Shown here piece after piece: positions 35,838 through 44,196 of a DNA stretch of 64,000 nucleotides (position 1 is the first letter of the stretch; each line of letters begins with the position of its first letter). The DNA lies in NCBI RefSeq assembly GCF_003311645.1, contig NZ_QEST01000131.1, positions 42,059 to 106,058 of the forward strand, given 5' to 3'. Source of the DNA: Streptomyces sp. PT12. Lineage in GTDB: Bacteria; Actinomycetota; Actinomycetes; Streptomycetales; Streptomycetaceae. A program made the translations under genes and the position numbers. The notes beneath the pieces are model-generated. The model ran no database searches. It saw nothing but the letters and a program-made list of their open reading frames with translations, and was not told where the DNA came from.

Positions 35838-37046
35838 CTAGACGGCCACTTTCTGCGGGGAAGGGGAGAATCCCGTGGCCAGGCGGTGCTTGCGCTTCGG
35901 CATGCCGAACGTCGGGTGCGCCACGCCCCACACGGCGCCCCTGAGGATGCCCGCCTTGGTGCGCGCGGCCGTTCGGCCGCGCACCGACCAGGACTTCGCG
36001 CGCCATTCGCCGTCGACCAGCTGCATGATCCCGTCGCGCCGCCCGAGGCTGATGTGGTTGCCGTAGTAGGTGAGCGATGTGCTCGGGATCTTTCGGCCGG
36101 TCAGGCTGCCCACGATCGCGTCCACCGCCTGCCTGGCCGTGACGCCCGCCGAGGCGCAGGACATCGGCAGCGGACGGCCGTTCCTGTCGAGCGCGTGGAC
36201 GCTGTCGCCCGCGGCGTAGACGTGGGGGTGCGAGAGCGACCGCATCGTTGCGTCGACGGCGATCCGGCCGGTCCCCGCGACCTCGAGGCCGCTGGCGGCG
36301 GCGATAGGGTGGGCGGCGAACCCGGCCGCCCACACGGTCACATCGGCCGGGAGTGACGCGCCGTCCGCGCCGATCGCCCGCGTCGGCTCCACGGCCTCGA
36401 TGGCGGTGTGCTCGTGGACGGCGATGCCGAGCCGGTCGAAGGCGCGCCGCAGGTGGCCGCGGGCCCCGGGGGAGAGCCAGGCGCCCAGCTCGCCGCGGGC
36501 GGCGAGCGCGACCGAGAGCCCGGGGCGCGACTCGGCGATCTCGGTGGCGGCCTCGATGCCCGTCAGGCCCTCGCCGACGACCAGCACGTTCCCGCCCCGG
36601 CCCAGGGCGTCGAGGGTGTCGAGGCGCTCGCGCAGGCGCAGCGCCGACGGCCGCCCCGCAACATCGAACGCGTAGGTGGCGACGCCGGGCACGCCATGGT
36701 CGGCGATGGCGCTGCCGAGCGTGTACAGGAGCGTGTTGTAAGGGAGTTCCTGGGGGAGTCCGTCGCCGTCCCTCTCGGTCATCCAGACGGCCCCGCGCCC
36801 GGGGTCCACGGCGGTGACGCGTGCCACGCGCAGCTCCACCCCGGTGCCAGCGAAGAGGTCGGCGAGCCCCGGGCTCGCGATGTCCTGGCCCGCCGCGAGC
36901 TGGTGGAGGCGCATCCGCTCGACGAAGTCGGGCTCGGCGTTGACAACGGTGATCGCGGTGTCGGCGGGGGAGAGGCGGCGGGCCAGGGCCCCGGCGGCGT
37001 AGACCCCGGCGTATCCGGCGCCGAGGACGACGATGCGATGCTTCAT
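35838..37046 (-). CDS. FAD-dependent pyridine nucleotide oxidoreductase, NDH-2-like
   Basis: 402 residues with two Rossmann folds: FAD-binding VVLGAGYAGVYAAGAL at the N-terminus and NAD(P)-binding VLVVGEGLTGIEAATEIAES in the middle. The second FAD-contacting strand is HVYAAGDSVHAL. There is no CxxC redox pair, so it resembles type II NADH dehydrogenases rather than disulfide reductases. AGGAG 8 nt before ATG 37046 supports the start. It is upstream of, and presumably co-transcribed with, the ECF41 gene, and is a likely member of that sigma factor's small regulon. Confidence 0.85.
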   Translation of the reverse strand: MKHRIVVLGAGYAGVYAAGALARRLSPADTAITVVNAEPDFVERMRLHQLAAGQDIASPGLADLFAGTGVELRVARVTAVDPGRGAVWMTERDGDGLPQELPYNTLLYTLGSAIADHGVPGVATYAFDVAGRPSALRLRERLDTLDALGRGGNVLVVGEGLTGIEAATEIAESRPGLSVALAARGELGAWLSPGARGHLRRAFDRLGIAVHEHTAIEAVEPTRAIGADGASLPADVTVWAAGFAAHPIAAASGLEVAGTGRIAVDATMRSLSHPHVYAAGDSVHALDRNGRPLPMSCASAGVTARQAVDAIVGSLTGRKIPSTSLTYYGNHISLGRRDGIMQLVDGEWRAKSWSVRGRTAARTKAGILRGAVWGVAHPTFGMPKRKHRLATGFSPSPQKVAV

Positions 37047-37178
37047 GGAGTCGCTCCTGTCTGGTTCGCTTGCCCCTTGAGCGAGCCAGCTCCCCGATTC
37101 CTGACGGGACGTGGGTGTGAGGTGGGTCACCGGGAACGGGAACGGGAACGGTGGGGCGCGCGCCACCGGAAGACAGGG

Positions 37179-37210
37179 CCGAGCCGCCCCCGGTGGCGGG
37201 GGCGGCTCGG
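37179..37210. terminator. Strong GC hairpin after the propeller gene
   Basis: CCGAGCCGCCCCC (37179-37191), loop GGTGGC, then the perfect 13-bp complement (37198-37210). It lies 18 bp beyond the stop of the propeller gene on the minus strand and separates that operon from the oxidoreductase and sigma-factor genes. No U-tract is present, which is usual in streptomycetes. Confidence 0.75.
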
Positions 37211-37227
37211 GGTGGGGCGGGGGTGGC

Positions 37228-38214
37228 TCAGCCTCGGGCGATGGCGATGCTGCCCGCGAGGCGGTCGCCCGCCTCGTAGATCATGTACGGCACCCCGCGG
37301 TCCGTGCCGAACGCCGGTGCCGCGGCCCTGCCGTTGTCGGGCGCCCCGGCCGACGGCCGGTAGAAGACGCCCAGATGGTTCCTGAGGGAGAAGTCGGCGC
37401 CCACCTCGGTGACGCGGATGGTGCCGCCGCTCGCCTTGTCGGTGTGGTAGACGACGAACGCGGAGCCGTTCCTGGTCAGCAGGTGCGGGCCGCTCAGGTC
37501 GTTGACGCCCACGTCGGAGTACCTGACCAGCGGCTGGTCCGCGAAGCTCCAGCTGCGCCCGTCGGCGGACCAGCCCCAGCCGATCGAGCGGTGGTTGGCC
37601 GTGGTGTTGATCATGAAGAGCATCACATAGCGCGCGCCGCGGTCGGGCAGCGCGTGCGGGAAGACGCGGGCGTAGGACGCCTCGGTGGTGCCCGACGGCA
37701 GCATCGAGGTGGTCAGCACGGCGCGGTCGTAGACGAAGTCGACGCCGTTGGACGAACGGGCCAGCCGGGTCGTGGTGTTCTCGCCGTGGAAGTACAGCCA
37801 CAGCTCGCGCTCCCCCTCGTGCCACATCACGTGCGGGGACGAGACATGGCTGACCGAGTAGTGCGGGGACCAGTCGCGCGAGACGATCGGGTTCCCCGGG
37901 TACTCGGTGTAGGGGCCGTCGATGGAGTCCGCGTACGCCAGGCAGATGCCGCCCGGCGCGTCGTGCGGCGCGTAGTAGAGGTAGTAGCGGCCGAGCGGCG
38001 ATGACAGCCGGTCGTAGACGCCCCTGACGCAGGGGAAGATGATCTCGCCCGTGGGGTTGTAGGAGAGCTGCCCCGGGGTCAGCAGCGTGCGCAGATAGGT
38101 GTAGTCGGGGAAGCCGCCGGGCGCCGCGGCGGCCGGGGTGGCGGATGCGCCGAGGGCGACCAGGCCGCCGGAGGCCGCGGCGGCGGACAGGAAGGTACGG
38201 CGGTTCACAGGCAT
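37228..38214 (-). CDS. Tat-exported five-bladed-propeller protein, GH43-like fold
   Basis: 328 residues. The N-terminus NRRTFLSAAAASGG is a twin-arginine signal, with a likely cleavage after the ATPAAAA stretch (about residue 31). The rest has repeated propeller-blade motifs: YYLYYAPHDAPGGICLAYAD-SIDGPY, SSPHVMWHEGERELWLYFHG and RSIGWGWSADGRSW, as in GH43/GH32-clan proteins. The catalytic acids cannot be fixed by eye. It is the last gene of the LacI-controlled unit, 62 bp after the permease gene, and may release or bind the substrate outside the cell. Enzymatic activity is unproven. Confidence 0.7.
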   Translation of the reverse strand: MPVNRRTFLSAAAASGGLVALGASATPAAAAPGGFPDYTYLRTLLTPGQLSYNPTGEIIFPCVRGVYDRLSSPLGRYYLYYAPHDAPGGICLAYADSIDGPYTEYPGNPIVSRDWSPHYSVSHVSSPHVMWHEGERELWLYFHGENTTTRLARSSNGVDFVYDRAVLTTSMLPSGTTEASYARVFPHALPDRGARYVMLFMINTTANHRSIGWGWSADGRSWSFADQPLVRYSDVGVNDLSGPHLLTRNGSAFVVYHTDKASGGTIRVTEVGADFSLRNHLGVFYRPSAGAPDNGRAAAPAFGTDRGVPYMIYEAGDRLAGSIAIARG

Positions 38215-38276
38215 GGGGACTCCGTCGCGTCGGTGGTACGGGTCGGGTGCGGGGAACGTCGTGCGAGGGGGAGCGT

Positions 38277-39566
38277 TCACAGGTGCAGCGCCGCGGTGAC
38301 GACAAAGCCGCCGAGGGCGACGCACCACACATAGGGCAGCGTCCTGACCATCACCTGCTGGGGGCTGACGCCCGAGTACTGGGCGCTCCACACCGTCTGG
38401 GTGCTGGTGGGGTCGGCGACGCCGAACACCTGGTTGTAGGAGGCGGTCAGGCCGAGCACCGCTACGGCCGGGTAGATCCCCGCCGCGATCAGCACCCCGG
38501 CGATGCCCGCGCCGAGGCCGTAGACGTTCAACGGCCCCCGGTACAGGCACAGCGGCACCAGTGCGGTGAAGACCAGCACGAACAGCACGGGGTTCTGCGG
38601 GCTGACGTTCTCCACCAGCGGCTCCAGGGCCTCGATGGAGTCGGGCAGCTGCACCGCGGCGAGCAGCACGCCGATCGCCACGAACAGTGCGATGGGCGCG
38701 GCCGCCACGTCGAAGCCCGCGTAGAGGGTGCGCAGCAGGCGGGTGTTCATGTCGCGCGGGCGCGTCGTGGTGACCAGCGCGAAGAGCACGCCCGCCAGCA
38801 GCGAGGGGATGATCGCCACCTCGAAGACCAGGGCGAGCACCAGCGGAACCGCGGGCGTGAACAGCGCGTACCACGGCGCGTCACCGAGCCGTTCACGCCG
38901 GGAGGGGCGCCGGTCGGGGCGCGCGTCGAACGACCGCAGCGACCACGTGTGCTCCACGCCGCGGCGCCGGGTCTCCACCAGCACGAACAGCACGGCGAAG
39001 AAGGCGGCGAACGGGAACAGCTTCATCATGAAGCTCCGCACCGTGTCCACCGGCAGGTCGAGCGCGGTCGAGAAGAACTGCCAGATCGGCAGCTCGAACG
39101 GCATGCCCGCGGCGATGCCCATCAGGATGGTCCCCGCGGCGGTCACCTTGGGCACGCCCACCGCGATCATCGCGGGGATGCCGATGATGCCCGCGAGCAT
39201 CGCGGCGGGCGCGGACCCGGTGACGGTGCCGACGAGCGCGGAGATCCCGAGGACGCCGAGCGCGACCACGGTGGGCCGGTCCCCGCCGAACTCCACGATC
39301 TTGCGGACCAGGGTGCCCGCGATGCCCGTCTCGTCGAGCAGCTTGCCGAGCCACGAGCCGAGCAGGATCGCGATCATGGTGGCGGCGAGCTTGGCCGAGC
39401 CCTCCTGGAGGACGGTGTCGAAGACGCTGGCCTCCCCGGTCAGCGGCGCCCCCACCACCAGGGCGACGGCGACGCCGAGGAGGACCAGGGCGAACGCCGT
39501 GGGCAGCTTGCGGGTCAGCATCAGCACGACGCCGGCCAGCATGATCAACAGAATGACGATTCCCAT
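38277..39566 (-). CDS. GntP-like / ion-transporter-superfamily permease
   Basis: 429 residues with about 11-12 hydrophobic segments. The SALVGTVTGSAPAAMLAGIIG-IPAMIAVG stretch and the repeated helical hairpins resemble GntP/CitMHS-type permeases for organic or sugar acids. It begins with the hydrophobic MGIVILLIMLAGVVL segment. It follows the HEAGH gene by 7 bp in the same operon and is the only transporter there, so it should import the operon's substrate by ion-coupled symport. The actual substrate is not deducible. Confidence 0.75.
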   Translation of the reverse strand: MGIVILLIMLAGVVLMLTRKLPTAFALVLLGVAVALVVGAPLTGEASVFDTVLQEGSAKLAATMIAILLGSWLGKLLDETGIAGTLVRKIVEFGGDRPTVVALGVLGISALVGTVTGSAPAAMLAGIIGIPAMIAVGVPKVTAAGTILMGIAAGMPFELPIWQFFSTALDLPVDTVRSFMMKLFPFAAFFAVLFVLVETRRRGVEHTWSLRSFDARPDRRPSRRERLGDAPWYALFTPAVPLVLALVFEVAIIPSLLAGVLFALVTTTRPRDMNTRLLRTLYAGFDVAAAPIALFVAIGVLLAAVQLPDSIEALEPLVENVSPQNPVLFVLVFTALVPLCLYRGPLNVYGLGAGIAGVLIAAGIYPAVAVLGLTASYNQVFGVADPTSTQTVWSAQYSGVSPQQVMVRTLPYVWCVALGGFVVTAALHL

Positions 39567-39573
39567 GGGTTCT

Positions 39574-40248
39574 TCAGTCCTCTCGCAGGGCGGCGACCGC
39601 GCGCGCCAGCGCGGCGGTCACCAGCAGCGGGCCTCTGCCCAGGCCCAGCGCGGCCCCGGCGTAGGCGTGCGCCGCTATCTCGTCGGCGCCCGCGACATGG
39701 CCGAGCAGCCGCCAGCGGCCCAGGCGCAGCACCGGATGGTCAAGGGCGACCCGAAGCCTTCGCTTCACGGCGGGATCGTGCAGCCGGTGGTGGCCCGCCT
39801 CGTGAGCGAGCGCGGCGGCGCGCACCGAACCCCTGGGGTAGAGGTCGCGCCAGCCGAGCAGCCCGATCAGCTCTTCCGCCAGCGCCACGGTGTCCACGAA
39901 CACCTCGACGGTTGGCTCGGGCCTCGATCGGTAGCGGGCCAGGAGCGGAACGTCCCGGTCGAGGCCGCCCGAGCGCTCCACGACCCGGGGCGGATCGCCT
40001 TCGGCCGCGTCGGCGGCGAGATCGGTGCCGAACCGGGCGGCCGCGGCCGCCCAGCGGCGCAGCGCCTCGCTCTCGCGCCCCTCGTGGGTCGGCGTCCCGG
40101 CCAGCAGGGTGACGGCGAACGCCGTGTCGTCGCGTTCGGCCAGCGCGGCGCACTCGGCAAGCAGCCGTTCGAGGCGGGTGGGGCCGAGGCGCCGGGCCAG
40201 CGAGGCGCCCCTCGGGGCCCGCGGGCGGGCGGCGGCCGAGGCGTTCAC
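39574..40248 (-). CDS. Hypothetical protein with HEAGH (HExxH) zincin-like motif
   Basis: 224 residues that I cannot assign to a named family. It has no signal peptide. The central ALAHEAGHHRLHD carries an HExxH metal-binding pattern, and ADEIAAHAYAGAAL about 40 residues later offers a Glu/His third ligand, suggesting a minimal zinc metallopeptidase fold. It sits tightly between the hydantoinase-like gene (GTGA overlap) and the permease gene (7 bp), so it belongs functionally to this operon. The start is GTG 40248. A pseudoenzyme or zinc-binding accessory role is equally possible. Confidence 0.6.
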   Translation of the reverse strand: MNASAAARPRAPRGASLARRLGPTRLERLLAECAALAERDDTAFAVTLLAGTPTHEGRESEALRRWAAAAARFGTDLAADAAEGDPPRVVERSGGLDRDVPLLARYRSRPEPTVEVFVDTVALAEELIGLLGWRDLYPRGSVRAAALAHEAGHHRLHDPAVKRRLRVALDHPVLRLGRWRLLGHVAGADEIAAHAYAGAALGLGRGPLLVTAALARAVAALRED

Positions 40249-42386
40249 GACCGCACCTCGAGCACCGCGACGACCGGCTCGTCCCCGGTGCGCGAGCGCA
40301 GCTCGCTGCGGGCGAGCGCGAGCAGCGGCTCGGCGTCGAGCACGCCCGACAGGTCGGCGATCCTGGCGCCGAGCAGCAGGCGCACCGCGGGGGCGCGCAC
40401 GCCCCCGTCGCCATAGGACGTGGCCTCGCGCACCAGCTCCGCCAGCACGCCAGGCGCCTCGGCGACCGTCGTGGTGGCCACCCAGGCGTCGGCCGCGTGC
40501 AGTCGCACCACCCCGTCGGCGTCGAGCACCCGCACCGGGCGCAACGCCCGCCGCAGCCGCCGCCTGCGCACCGCCCCGTAGACGGTGTGCGACGCCGTGC
40601 CCGCCAGCACCTCCACCCGCTCAGGGTCCACCTTGAGGCTGGCCGCGGCGGCGCGCAGGCGTTCGGCGTCGTCCGCGCGGTGGGCGCGGTCCTGGGTGCG
40701 CAGCTCGGTCGCGCCCGTGGCGATGGCCCGCACGGTGCTGGTCTGCGGGTCGACCGTGACCTCCACCTCGACCGCGCCGGGGCTCGCGCCCTGCGCGACG
40801 ACGGCCTCCTCGGCCTCGTTGCGCACCCCGAGGATCTGCTCCTGGGTGGCGCCTGGCACGATCCGTTCGATCTGCTCGCGGACCAGCGCCAGGGCCACGC
40901 CCACCGGGCTGATCACCTCGTTGTGCTCGGCGATCTTCCCCGGCAGCCCGGCGAGCGCCGCCAGGTGGGGGGTCACGGACGCCGCGCCGCCCCCGCCGCC
41001 GACCAGCACGACGGCGTCCTCGTCCAGCCGGTAGTCGCGGATCAGCCGGTCCACGACCTCCTTGACCCGGGCCGCGCCCGCGTCCAGCACGGCCGCCGCC
41101 GCGCCCGCCACGTCCGTGCCGAGCTCCCGGGCCAGCGGGGCGAGCGCCGCCGCGGCCACGGCGGGGTCGGAGCGCGCGAAGTCGCCCTCGGGGACCCGGC
41201 CGAGCGCGTTGGCCGCACAGGTCATCGTCACGGCGAAACGTCCGCCCGCCGCGTCGATCACCGCGTAGTCGTCAGGGTCGCCCTCCATGGGGCGGATCCG
41301 GGTGAGCGTGGCGTCCCGCAGGTCGTCGAGGTCGGCGAAGCAGGCGTAGGGCAGCCCGGCGATATGGGCGCTGCGCGGCCCCGCCGCGACCACCGCGCCC
41401 CCGCCGACGCGCACCATCGAGCCGCCGCCCACGCCCACCGTCCGCACGTCGAGCGCGGGCAGATAGGAGCCGCGGCCCAGGATCTCGGCGTGCCGAACGG
41501 CAACCTTGCCGCGGTGGATAACGCTGATGTCGGTCGAGGTGCCGCCCGTCTCCAGGAAGACGCCCTCGCTGACCCGTTCCCGCATCAGCGCGCCCGCCAC
41601 CCCCGCGGCAGGGCCCGACAGGATGGTGAGCAACGGGCGGCGGCGCATCTCATCGAGCGACATCACGCCGCCGTCGCAGCGCATCACCATCAGCGGCGCC
41701 CGCACGCCCGCCTTCACCACCGATGTGTCCACCAGGTCGGCGGTGGCCAGCATCCTGGGCAGGATCGCGGCGTTGACGACGGCGGTGCGGGTGCGCTTGC
41801 CCAGCCCGTAGAGGGACGTGATCTCGTGCGCCGTGGTCACCGGCAGGCCCTCGGCGCGCGCCTGCGCGGCCACCGCGTCCTCGCCCTCGGGCGCGTCCAC
41901 GCTGAACGGCTCGGTGGCGACGACGACTTGCGAGCCCGCCTCCTTCACCCGCGCCACCGCCTCCCGCACGGCGTCGGGGTCGCCGGGGTCGGTGAGGTGG
42001 GCGTAGCGCAGCGGCAGCCTGCGCCCGGGCGCCAGCTCCAGCTTGCCGAGCGCGGCGAGGCGCCGGGTGAGGAACCCCGAGGCCCCCTTGCCCATCCCGA
42101 TCAGCCCCACGGGGGCGACATCGCCCTCAAGCAGGGCGTTGGTAGCCTGGGTCGTGCCGTGCGCCAGGAACGTCACGTCCTCCGGCGCGCGGCCGATCTC
42201 GGTGAGCAGCCGGTCAAGCGCCTCCACGATGCCATGCGCGACGCCGTCGCGATGGTGGTGGCTGGTCGGGACCTTCACCTGGCCGATCAGCTCGAGCGAG
42301 GTGGCGTCGACCGCCACCGCGTCCGTGAAGGTTCCGCCCACGTCGATGCCGACGCGCAGGCGGTGAGTGGTCCGTTGAGGGGTCAT
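40245..42386 (-). CDS. Hydantoinase/oxoprolinase-family (HyuA-type) ATP-dependent hydrolase
   Basis: 713 residues. The N-terminal Hydant_A_N domain begins LRVGIDVGGTFTDAVAVD (ASKHA phosphate loop) with TFLAHGTTQATNALLEG. The central domain has MRCDGGVMSLDE, ILSGPAAGVAGA, ETGGTSTDISVI and VGVGGGSM; a C-terminal domain follows. Family members open lactam or hydantoin rings or carboxylate substrates with ATP. No HyuB-type partner gene is present, which is unusual for the two-subunit enzymes. AAGGAGGTG about 10 nt before ATG 42386 decides the start over ATG 42413. The stop overlaps the HEAGH gene. Confidence 0.85.
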   Translation of the reverse strand: MTPQRTTHRLRVGIDVGGTFTDAVAVDATSLELIGQVKVPTSHHHRDGVAHGIVEALDRLLTEIGRAPEDVTFLAHGTTQATNALLEGDVAPVGLIGMGKGASGFLTRRLAALGKLELAPGRRLPLRYAHLTDPGDPDAVREAVARVKEAGSQVVVATEPFSVDAPEGEDAVAAQARAEGLPVTTAHEITSLYGLGKRTRTAVVNAAILPRMLATADLVDTSVVKAGVRAPLMVMRCDGGVMSLDEMRRRPLLTILSGPAAGVAGALMRERVSEGVFLETGGTSTDISVIHRGKVAVRHAEILGRGSYLPALDVRTVGVGGGSMVRVGGGAVVAAGPRSAHIAGLPYACFADLDDLRDATLTRIRPMEGDPDDYAVIDAAGGRFAVTMTCAANALGRVPEGDFARSDPAVAAAALAPLARELGTDVAGAAAAVLDAGAARVKEVVDRLIRDYRLDEDAVVLVGGGGGAASVTPHLAALAGLPGKIAEHNEVISPVGVALALVREQIERIVPGATQEQILGVRNEAEEAVVAQGASPGAVEVEVTVDPQTSTVRAIATGATELRTQDRAHRADDAERLRAAAASLKVDPERVEVLAGTASHTVYGAVRRRRLRRALRPVRVLDADGVVRLHAADAWVATTTVAEAPGVLAELVREATSYGDGGVRAPAVRLLLGARIADLSGVLDAEPLLALARSELRSRTGDEPVVAVLEVRS

Positions 42387-42430
42387 GTTCGGGGACACCT
42401 CCTTGTGTGCCATGTCGGAAGTGGGCGGTG

Positions 42431-42462
42431 CCGGGCGGGACAGGTGGAGCTGTCCCGCCCGG
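42431..42462. terminator. Hairpin between the FAD oxidoreductase and hydantoinase genes
   Basis: CCGGGCGGGACAG (42431-42443), loop GTGGAG, then the perfect 13-bp complement (42450-42462). Both flanking genes read leftward and belong to the same set. This may therefore be an intra-operon attenuator or an mRNA-stabilising structure rather than a full terminator. Confidence 0.6.
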
Positions 42463-42505
42463 GTCTCACCGGCCACGGGGGCGGGCCGCCTTGGGCCCGG
42501 GCGTT

Positions 42506-44134
42506 TCAGTAGCCGCGGACGTCGGGCCAGTGGCGCTCGACGCCCGCCCGGTCGAGGACCCGGGCGAAGTCGGCGAACCGCTGTTCCTCCTCTCGCACCT
42601 GGTGCGGCGTGACCTTGGCGTCGAGGCAGTGGGCGGCGAGCGCCCCGGCCACCTCGCCGACGTTCCACTCCACGGGGTGGAGCCGGTAGCAGCCGTTGGT
42701 GATGTGGGTGGTGCCGATGTTCTTGCCCGCGGGCAGCAGGTTGGTGACCCGGCGCGGCAGCAGCGCGCCCAGCGGGATCTCGAACGGGACGGAGCCGATG
42801 TCGATGTAGTCGTCGCCCCCCGTCGAGGGGTGCAGGTCGATGCGGTAGCCGCCGACGCCCACCGAGTCGCGGTGCCTGGTGCCGCCGTAGGGGCCGACCA
42901 GGTCGATCGCCACGTCGTGCTCGGTCACGGTGGTGACCGCCTTGATCCGCCTGGCCTCCCGCACATAGGCCGACTTGGCCAGGCCGTCGCGCGTGCCCGT
43001 CACATCGGGGCGGATCCGCAGGCCGGGGAAGCCGGTGCCGCCGTCGGCCCTCGGCGCCTCGGTCTGGAGCCAGTACAGCACCGAGCGGGACAGCTCACGC
43101 GCCCCCGCCAGCGCCTCGCGCGCCACCTCGTCGCCCGCGCCCACCAGCGGCTTCAACCAGTAGTCGTTCAGCGGCCAGTTGACCAGCGTGATGTCCGAGT
43201 CGAACGCCCCCGGCCTGTGCAGCCCACGCGCCAGGATGCGCCGGAAGCCCCACAGCTCCTTGTCGCCCGCGTCCGCGCTCTGGTCGGCGGCGACGACCAG
43301 CGGGTCGGCCTGCGGATTGGGAAGGAACGAGCGCTCCACCGGCTCAAGCGTGCGCGGGTCGGGGGCGGTGAACCCGAGCAGCGGCCCCGGCCAGAAGTCC
43401 GGGCGGTAGGAGCGCCAGAACGCGTAGTCGGCGGGGCGTTCCCCCACGTGGTTCTCGCCCTCGTGGTGGGAGACGGCGAAGCACACGGTGATGCCCTGCT
43501 GGTTGAGCGGCTGCGCCTCGTCGGGCGCGTGCGGCTCGTCGAACTCCGCGCGCGCCTCGGCGCCCGTCGCGTGCTCGACGCCCGCGAGGTCGAGCAGTTC
43601 CCCGGTCTCCGTGGCGTCCAGGACATAGGGCGCGGTCACGGTGCGGCGCACGCCCTCGCGGGTGTCGAGCAGCGTCACCGCGCGCACCGTGTCGCCCTCG
43701 GCCTCGGCGGCCACCGGCCGGTGCTCGGTCAGCACGGTCAGCCGCCCGGCCGCGCGGTGCGGGGCGAGCATGGCATCGAGCACGGCGAGCGCGACGCGCG
43801 GCTCGTGGCACAGCTTGCTGACCCGCCCGGCGCCGGGGTTGAGCTCGGCGACCGCGAGCGCCTCGGAGCGCAGCGGGTACCAGCGGCGGTAGTGGTCGCG
43901 TATGTGGCCGCGCATCGCCCGGTAGGTCGCGGTGGCGCCGAACTGCTCGATCCACGGGTGCTCGTCGGGCGGCACGGCCTGCGCCGTCAACTGCCCGCCG
44001 ATCCAGTCCGTCTCCTCGGTCAGCACGGCGCGCCGTCCGGCCCGGCAGACGGCGAGCGCCGCGGCGACCCCGCCCAGGCCGCCGCCCACGATCAGGACGT
44101 CGGTCTCGGTGGGTGGGCTGGTCGGTTCCGGCAT
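42506..44134 (-). CDS. FAD-dependent oxidoreductase (FAD_oxidored family)
   Basis: 542 residues. The N-terminal dinucleotide fold is DVLIVGGGLGGVAAALAVCR, with a conserved ETDWIGGQLTAQAVPP segment and YVLDATETGELL; the C-terminal part ends in LLPAGKNIGTTHITNGCYR-LHP, which closes the FAD site. Relatives occur beside carbohydrate-degrading genes and are poorly characterised. GAGGAGAGG before ATG 44134 supports the start. It is the first gene after the LacI regulator in this operon and probably oxidises the imported compound or a derivative. Confidence 0.8.
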   Translation of the reverse strand: MPEPTSPPTETDVLIVGGGLGGVAAALAVCRAGRRAVLTEETDWIGGQLTAQAVPPDEHPWIEQFGATATYRAMRGHIRDHYRRWYPLRSEALAVAELNPGAGRVSKLCHEPRVALAVLDAMLAPHRAAGRLTVLTEHRPVAAEAEGDTVRAVTLLDTREGVRRTVTAPYVLDATETGELLDLAGVEHATGAEARAEFDEPHAPDEAQPLNQQGITVCFAVSHHEGENHVGERPADYAFWRSYRPDFWPGPLLGFTAPDPRTLEPVERSFLPNPQADPLVVAADQSADAGDKELWGFRRILARGLHRPGAFDSDITLVNWPLNDYWLKPLVGAGDEVAREALAGARELSRSVLYWLQTEAPRADGGTGFPGLRIRPDVTGTRDGLAKSAYVREARRIKAVTTVTEHDVAIDLVGPYGGTRHRDSVGVGGYRIDLHPSTGGDDYIDIGSVPFEIPLGALLPRRVTNLLPAGKNIGTTHITNGCYRLHPVEWNVGEVAGALAAHCLDAKVTPHQVREEEQRFADFARVLDRAGVERHWPDVRGY

Positions 44135-44196
44135 GGAAGCCTCTCCTCGATCGGTGCGTGGGGCGCCGTCGGCGCCCGGTACGTGCGGTGCGGCGT

